This document shows, piece by piece, positions 14,613 through 18,419 of a DNA stretch of 18,419 nucleotides; within the stretch, counting starts at the first letter, position 1, and each line of letters opens with the position of its first letter. The notes under the pieces are model-generated. The model was given only the letters and a program-made list of their open reading frames with translations. It was not told the origin of the DNA and made no database searches. This DNA comes from Deltaproteobacteria bacterium (GTDB lineage: Bacteria; Myxococcota_A; UBA9160; PR03): the NCBI GenBank assembly GCA_018262315.1, contig JAGSPS010000016.1, positions 1 to 18,419 on the forward strand, given 5' to 3'. Both the position numbers and the translations under genes were made by a program.

Positions 14613-15526
14613 CGCCTCCCACGCCGGGGCTCTCGATCGTGATCGTGAACTACAACGGCGGGCGTCTCGTCGAGGCCTGCCTCGCATCGATTGCGGAGCA
14701 CGTCTCACGGCGGCCGTTCGAGACGATCGTGGTCGACAACGGCTCGACCGATGGGAGCGGCGACCAGATCGCGAACGGCTTCCCCGGCGTCCAGCTCCTG
14801 CGAAGTCCGAACAACGTCGGGCTCTGTCGCGCGTTCAATCAGGGGCTCGCCCGCACGAGTGGGACGGCGGTCCTGGCGCTCGACAACGACACGCGCCTGC
14901 TGCCCGGCGCGCTCGACGCGATGCTCGACTTCCTCGACGCGCATCCCGAGGCCGGCGCCGTCGGAAGCGCGCTCCTCAATCCGGACGGCTCGCTCCAGGC
15001 CGCCTCGCGGCGCTTTCCGAGCGCGTGGAGCGGACTCTTCGGCCGCCGTTCGCTACTGACGCGCTGGTTTCCGAACAACCCGATCGCCCGGCGCGACCTC
15101 ATGCACCACGCCGTCGATCAGATGCGGCCCTTCGAGGTGGACTGGCACTCGGCCGCCTCACTGATGGTTCGCCGCGAGGTCATCGATCGGATCGGTGGCT
15201 TCGACGAGCGCTTCTTCGTCTACTGGAGCGACGCGGACTGGTGCGCGCGGATCCGCCGCGCGGGGTGGAAGGTCTACACGGTGCCTGACGCCCGCATCAT
15301 CCACGACGAGAGCCTGGCCGGTCGCAAGGGGCGGCCGCGGGCGAAGATGGTGATCGACTTCCATCGCGGCGCATGGCTCTACTACAGCACGCATCAGACG
15401 AGTTCGCCGTGGAGCCCGCGCTCGCTCGCGGCCGCGGCGGGGCTCGCCACACGCGCGGCCGCGCTGATCGGATCGAACTGGTTGCGCAGCAAGCTCGCGG
15501 CGCCGCCGGGTGGCGCTCCGTCGTGA
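14609..15526 (+). CDS. Glycosyltransferase family 2 (rhamnosyltransferase-like)
   Basis: A 305-residue cytoplasmic GT-A fold enzyme that moves a sugar from a nucleotide donor to a growing glycan at the inner face of the membrane. It shows the N-terminal strand LSIVIVNYNGG, the VVDNGSTDGS nucleotide-binding segment (41-50), the metal-binding LDNDT (91-95), and the acceptor-side block FDERFFVYWSDADWCARIRR (198-217). This combination is typical of WbbL-like rhamnosyltransferases, though the sugar is unproven. The GTG start at 14609 is supported by AGGAGG four bases upstream, a rather short spacing; no ATG is nearby in frame. The stop overlaps the nucleotidyltransferase GTG (GTGA), so the operon is translationally coupled. 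The C-terminus is Ala/Arg/Ser-rich. The long upstream open frame to 13382 is antisense to the propeller gene. Confidence 0.93.
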   Translation: MTPPTPGLSIVIVNYNGGRLVEACLASIAEHVSRRPFETIVVDNGSTDGSGDQIANGFPGVQLLRSPNNVGLCRAFNQGLARTSGTAVLALDNDTRLLPGALDAMLDFLDAHPEAGAVGSALLNPDGSLQAASRRFPSAWSGLFGRRSLLTRWFPNNPIARRDLMHHAVDQMRPFEVDWHSAASLMVRREVIDRIGGFDERFFVYWSDADWCARIRRAGWKVYTVPDARIIHDESLAGRKGRPRAKMVIDFHRGAWLYYSTHQTSSPWSPRSLAAAAGLATRAAALIGSNWLRSKLAAPPGGAPS

Positions 15527-16488
15527 GCGCGCTGGTCGGCGCCATCCTGGCCGCCGGGCGCGGGACGCGCATGCGCCCGTTCAGCGACTCGACGCCGAAG
15601 CCCGCCTTCCCGATCTGTAACCGCCCGCTGATCGCCTACCAGATCGACATGATGCGCTCGCTCGGCATCGAAGACGTCGTGGTGCTGGTGGGGCACCGCG
15701 GCTTCGAAATCACGCGCATACTCGGCGACGGCGCCGAGTTCGGCGTGCGGCTGCGCTACGTCGAACAGACCCAGATGCTCGGCATCGCGCATGCCGTCGG
15801 CTGCCTCGAGCCGCACATCGATCAGCCGTTCCTGCTCTTCCTGGGCGACATCTTCTTCGTCGCGCGCGATCTCGCCGAGATGCCGCGGCTGCTCGCCGAG
15901 CAGGGCGGCGGCGCGGTGCTCGCCACCAAGCTCGAGCCCGACAGGGAGGCGATCCGGCACAACTTCTCGGTGGTGCTCAACGAGCGCGGCTTCGTGACGC
16001 GCGTGGTCGAGAAACCGCGCCACCCCGCGAGCCGGCTGAAGGGCGTCGGGCTCTATCTCTTCGACGTCGCGATCTTCGACGCCGTCCGTCGCACACCGCG
16101 TACCGCGATGCGCGACGAGTACGAGCTCACCGACTCGATCCAGGTGCTGATCGACGACGGCCAGCCGGTTCGCGTCGCGAGCGTCGTGGACGAGGACGTC
16201 AACGTGACGACGCCCGATGACCTGCTCGAGGTGAACCTGCGCTACGCCAAGAGCGTTCCGGCCGCCCAACTGATTGGCGCAGGCTGTCGCATCCACCCGG
16301 GTGCGACGATCGAGAACTCGGTGCTGGGGCGCAACGTCGTCGTGCAGCACCCGATCTCGATCCGCGACTCGCTGCTCCTCGACGACACCGTCGTGGCGTC
16401 GCGCACATCGCTCGAGCGCGTGGTGATGACGCCCAGCGGCCAGGTCGCGTGCAGCGATCCGGCGGCCGCGGCGAACAGGGATGAGTAG
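15523..16488 (+). CDS. Sugar-phosphate nucleotidyltransferase (RmlA/GlmU-like) with left-handed beta-helix-type tail
   Basis: A 321-residue enzyme that makes NDP-sugars from a sugar-1-phosphate and NTP. The N-terminal signature is AILAAGRGTRMRPFSDSTPK (8-26 region), which holds the nucleotide loop and the conserved Lys. The metal-binding FLGD lies near 106-109 and VEKPRHP near 165. The last 70 residues have hexapeptide-like turns (GAGCRIHPGATIENSVLGRN), as in GlmU or mannose-1-phosphate guanylyltransferase-like enzymes. The exact sugar and base cannot be told. The GTG start overlaps the previous TGA, and the end overlaps the epimerase start by eight bases. It likely supplies donor substrate to the glycosyltransferase upstream and to the membrane sugar transferase at 4.1-4.9 kb. 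Confidence 0.92.
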   Translation: MSALVGAILAAGRGTRMRPFSDSTPKPAFPICNRPLIAYQIDMMRSLGIEDVVVLVGHRGFEITRILGDGAEFGVRLRYVEQTQMLGIAHAVGCLEPHIDQPFLLFLGDIFFVARDLAEMPRLLAEQGGGAVLATKLEPDREAIRHNFSVVLNERGFVTRVVEKPRHPASRLKGVGLYLFDVAIFDAVRRTPRTAMRDEYELTDSIQVLIDDGQPVRVASVVDEDVNVTTPDDLLEVNLRYAKSVPAAQLIGAGCRIHPGATIENSVLGRNVVVQHPISIRDSLLLDDTVVASRTSLERVVMTPSGQVACSDPAAAANRDE

Positions 16489-17428
16489 CGACTTCCGCCG
16501 CGCGTGCGTGAGCGGCGGTGCCGGCTTCATCGGATCGCACCTGGTGCGTGCGCTGCTCGCGCGCGGTCTCGAAGTCGTCGTGCTCGACGATCTCTCGGTG
16601 GGACGCGCCGAGAACGTGCCGGCGGGCGCGCGCCTCGTGCGCGGAGACGTGCTCGATGCCGACGCGGCACGCGATGCCGCGTCCGGCTGCGACGTCGTCT
16701 TCCATCTCGCCGCGCGTGTCGCGATCCGCTCCTCGTTCGAGTTCGCGGTAAAGGACGCGCGCGTCAACTTCGTCGGAACCGCGAGCATGTTGCGCGCTGC
16801 GCACGCAGCCGGCGGAGTGCGGCGCTTCGTCGGCACCTCGTCCATGGCCGTCTATGCCGACGCACCTTCGCCCGATCCGATCCCGGAGACCCACCCGACG
16901 GCGCCGATCTCGCCCTACGGCATCTCCAAGCTCGGCGCCGAGCAGCTCGTCCACACGCTGGGTGGACAAGCCGGGTTCTCGACCGCGGTGTTGCGGCTCT
17001 TCAATACCTACGGGACGGGCCAGGCGCTCTCGCCCTACGTCGGCGTCGTCACCATCTTTGCAAACGCGCTGCTGCGCGGGGAGGCGCCGTCGATCTTCGG
17101 CGACGGCGAGCAGCGGCGTGACTTCGTGCACGTGGAAGACGTCGTGCGCGCCTTCCTCGGCGCGCTCGACGCGCCGGTGGCGGGCGAGACGTTCAACGTC
17201 GGGACTGGCGTCGCGACCTCGGTGAACGAGGTCTTCGCAGCCGTGCGCGCAGCGCTCGGCAGCACGATCGAGGCGCGCCCTGCGCCCGCCGTGACCGGTG
17301 AGGTCCGCTACTCGATCGCCGACATCGGCAAGGCGCGGCGCCTGCTCGGCTATCGGCCGATGCGCCGCTTCGCGGATTCGATCGGCGAGGTCGTCGCCGA
17401 GATCCGGGCCGCTGATCAGCCCTCGTAG
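16481..17428 (+). CDS. NAD-dependent epimerase/dehydratase (extended SDR, nucleotide-sugar type)
   Basis: A 315-residue extended short-chain dehydrogenase. The Rossmann NAD motif is GGAGFIGSH (12-20), followed by VVVLDDLSVGR, HLAARV (75-80), the catalytic Ser in VGTSSMAVY (117-125), and Tyr146/Lys150 in YGISK. The RLFNTYGTGQ and DFVHVEDVVRA blocks are typical of UDP-glucose 4-epimerase and dTDP-glucose dehydratase relatives. It probably interconverts a nucleotide sugar for the glycan, with sugar specificity open. ATG 16481 lies inside the end of the nucleotidyltransferase gene (8-base overlap), so translation is coupled. The 3' end overlaps the convergent kinase gene by 13 bases, leaving no room for a separate terminator. 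Confidence 0.94.
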   Translation: MSSDFRRACVSGGAGFIGSHLVRALLARGLEVVVLDDLSVGRAENVPAGARLVRGDVLDADAARDAASGCDVVFHLAARVAIRSSFEFAVKDARVNFVGTASMLRAAHAAGGVRRFVGTSSMAVYADAPSPDPIPETHPTAPISPYGISKLGAEQLVHTLGGQAGFSTAVLRLFNTYGTGQALSPYVGVVTIFANALLRGEAPSIFGDGEQRRDFVHVEDVVRAFLGALDAPVAGETFNVGTGVATSVNEVFAAVRAALGSTIEARPAPAVTGEVRYSIADIGKARRLLGYRPMRRFADSIGEVVAEIRAADQPS

Positions 17429-18129
17429 TACGCGTGATACGGGTGGTAGCCGGGTCCGTGTTTGGCGTCGTCGAAGCGGTTCATGACGAAGCCGAGCAGC
17501 CGCGCGCCGGAGTTGGCGATCCGTTCTTTCGCGAGCACGGCCTCACGCTTGGCGACCTCACCGGCGCCGACGACGAAGACGACGCCGTCCACCGCCGGCG
17601 CGAGGAAGAGCGCATCGCTGACCGACAGCGCCGGCGGGCTGTCGAAGATCACCTTGTCGGCGTTCGCGCCGAGCGCGGCGACGACGTCGGCAAGCTGCTG
17701 CGAAGCGAGCAGCGGAACCGAGGCGGCGCTCCCGGCGCCGCTCGGCACGACGTGCAGGGCGCCCCGCGCGTCGGCGCCGAGATCGAACGGGCGCGCCACG
17801 TCGGCGAATGCTGCACGGCCCTCGAGCAGATCGGCGAAGCCGCACTCGATCGGGATCCCGAAGAGCGTGTGGAGGCGCGGCCGGCGCAGATCGGCGTCGA
17901 CGAGGAGTACGCGTTCGCCGGCGAGCGCCGCCACCATTGCGAGATGCGTCGCGACGGTGGTCTTGCCTTCCTGCGGCTGCGTGCTGCACACGAGCAGGGT
18001 GCGCAGCAGCTTGTCGGAACCCGCGAGCGCGAGGCTGCTGCCGAGCGTTTCCCACGCTTGCGCCACCCGGCGGTCCGTGCGCAGGCGCTCGAGGTAGTCG
18101 CGGGCAGAGTGTGACGGAATGGATTCCAC
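17416..18129 (-). CDS. Soluble BY-kinase-type protein tyrosine kinase / polysaccharide co-polymerase ATPase (CpsD/CapB-like)
   Basis: A 237-residue cytoplasmic P-loop kinase. Walker A is CSTQPQEGKTTV (48-59), Walker A' is VLLVDADLRRPRLH (74-87), and Walker B is KVIFDSPPAL (159-168). The tail is tyrosine-rich (YHPYHAYYEG, four Tyr in the last ten residues), as expected for autophosphorylation in bacterial tyrosine kinases. Such kinases control polysaccharide chain length and export with a Wzz-type membrane activator. Here the activator is not fused and not in the window, so it must be separate, as in Gram-positive CpsC/CpsD pairs. The GTG start at 18129 is the only start available in this frame; its ribosome-binding site is weak. 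It converges with the epimerase gene, overlapping by 13 bases, and is divergent from the 31-residue membrane-peptide gene. Confidence 0.92.
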   Translation of the reverse strand: MESIPSHSARDYLERLRTDRRVAQAWETLGSSLALAGSDKLLRTLLVCSTQPQEGKTTVATHLAMVAALAGERVLLVDADLRRPRLHTLFGIPIECGFADLLEGRAAFADVARPFDLGADARGALHVVPSGAGSAASVPLLASQQLADVVAALGANADKVIFDSPPALSVSDALFLAPAVDGVVFVVGAGEVAKREAVLAKERIANSGARLLGFVMNRFDDAKHGPGYHPYHAYYEG

Positions 18130-18196
18130 CGGAGCTCGCCGGGGGGCGGTTCAGCGGACACAAGCAACCTGAAGTCGCGGCGCGAAGCGGCCGCAA

Positions 18197-18202
18197 TATA
18201 CT
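18197..18202 (+). promoter_or_regulatory. Candidate -10 element for the small membrane-peptide gene
   Basis: TATACT matches five of six -10 consensus positions, 27 bases before ATG 18229, with a GGAGG ribosome-binding site between. No good -35 was found at 16-18 bases upstream. The hexamer is identical to that at 14524-14529. Confidence 0.4.
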
Positions 18203-18228
18203 CGACGACCTTTCGGAGGCCATACCGC

Positions 18229-18324
18229 ATGAACCGCGCGTCCCGATTTCGCTACGTGTGGCCGATCCTCGGCGGGATCGCCGTGGCCGGTCTCGCCGCC
18301 GCGATCTTGCGCTACGTGGGCTGA
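18229..18324 (+). CDS. Small single-span membrane peptide (31 residues)
   Basis: A short ORF, MNRASRFRYVWPILGGIAVA plus eleven more residues, ending in RYVG. It has a basic N-terminus (three Arg in eight residues), then about 17 hydrophobic residues (WPILGG to AAAIL), then a short Arg-containing end: a plausible single transmembrane helix with its N-terminus inside. Support for a real gene is a strong GGAGG nine bases before ATG, a TATACT -10-like element upstream and mostly G/C third positions. It is divergent from the BY-kinase gene (99-base gap), and a probable repeat element begins right after its stop. The family was not recognised. A regulatory small membrane protein for the kinase or glycan machinery is a guess. 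Confidence 0.5.
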   Translation: MNRASRFRYVWPILGGIAVAGLAAAILRYVG

Positions 18325-18326
18325 GA

Positions 18327-18419
18327 GCCTGTGAAGAAATCGCCTCGGTCGCATCGCTTGCGGCGACAGGCCATCTGCTGCGTTGCTCCTCCTCGCCATA
18401 TCTCGATATGACTCGTCGT
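18327..18419. repeat. Probable edge of a dispersed repeat element
   Basis: Immediately after the small gene the sequence changes character. GCCTG (18327-18331) and CAGGC (18367-18371), with TCGCC (18340-18344) and GGCGA (18362-18366), can fold into a nested imperfect hairpin. Then follow TGCTGCGTTGCTCCTCCTCG and the palindrome CATATC-TC-GATATG (18397-18410). It resembles intergenic repeats seen in many copies in some GC-rich genomes, but only one copy lies here and it is cut by the window end, so this is a tentative call. Confidence 0.4.

Noticed and set aside
18151..18399. 82-codon minus-strand open frame at the window end
   Set aside because: It runs through the repeat-like sequence and antisense to the small membrane-peptide gene; no domain and no convincing ribosome-binding site.
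1..18419. tRNA, rRNA, CRISPR array, insertion sequence with transposase, riboswitch
   Set aside because: Looked for by eye on both strands; no conserved tRNA loops, spaced direct repeats, transposase domain or known aptamer core was recognised. A covariance-model scan would be needed to exclude small RNAs.

Overview
The window is GC-rich, densely coding DNA from a Gram-negative-type bacterium. Third codon positions are mostly G or C, start codons are often GTG or TTG, and long false antisense frames are common. Exported beta-propeller proteins, a PEP-CTERM tail, exopolysaccharide-type enzymes and a B12-type radical SAM enzyme fit a deltaproteobacterial or myxobacterial-like lineage. That placement is inference; no rRNA or other taxonomic marker is present.

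Left part, all on the minus strand and read from about 4.9 kb down to 1: a membrane sugar-1-phosphate transferase, a B12-binding-type radical SAM protein, a small protein of unknown function, a NUDIX hydrolase, a MoxR-type AAA+ ATPase, and a von Willebrand A (VWA) protein that runs off the window. The last four are packed with overlaps or near contact. The VWA reading frame has no normal start codon near its beginning. It joins the ATPase frame at an in-frame A AAA AAA heptamer, 9 bases before the ATPase stop and followed by a potential stem-loop. This looks like programmed -1 frameshifting that makes both an ATPase and an ATPase-VWA fusion, and it is the most interesting signal here.

Middle part: a secreted Gln/Lys-rich coiled-coil protein with an internal duplication, then a divergent pair made of a secreted two-propeller protein (YVTN blades plus a TolB-like half) and a secreted beta-helix-like protein. 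Next come a SAM-dependent methyltransferase and, upstream of it on the same strand, a 1201-residue exported protein. That protein has seven SBBP blades, a glucose/sorbosone-dehydrogenase-like propeller and a PEP-CTERM sorting tail.

Right part: a plus-strand operon of glycosyltransferase family 2, sugar-phosphate nucleotidyltransferase and NAD-dependent sugar epimerase, with overlapping starts and stops. It converges with a soluble BY-kinase-type tyrosine kinase. A tiny divergent membrane-peptide gene and the edge of a probable dispersed repeat close the window.

Together the genes suggest a cell-surface locus: nucleotide-sugar supply, glycan initiation and extension, kinase control of polymer assembly, and exported propeller proteins, one of which is probably processed by an exosortase. 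No exosortase, flippase, polymerase or Wzz-type co-polymerase is in the window. No tRNA, rRNA, CRISPR array or intact insertion sequence was seen.
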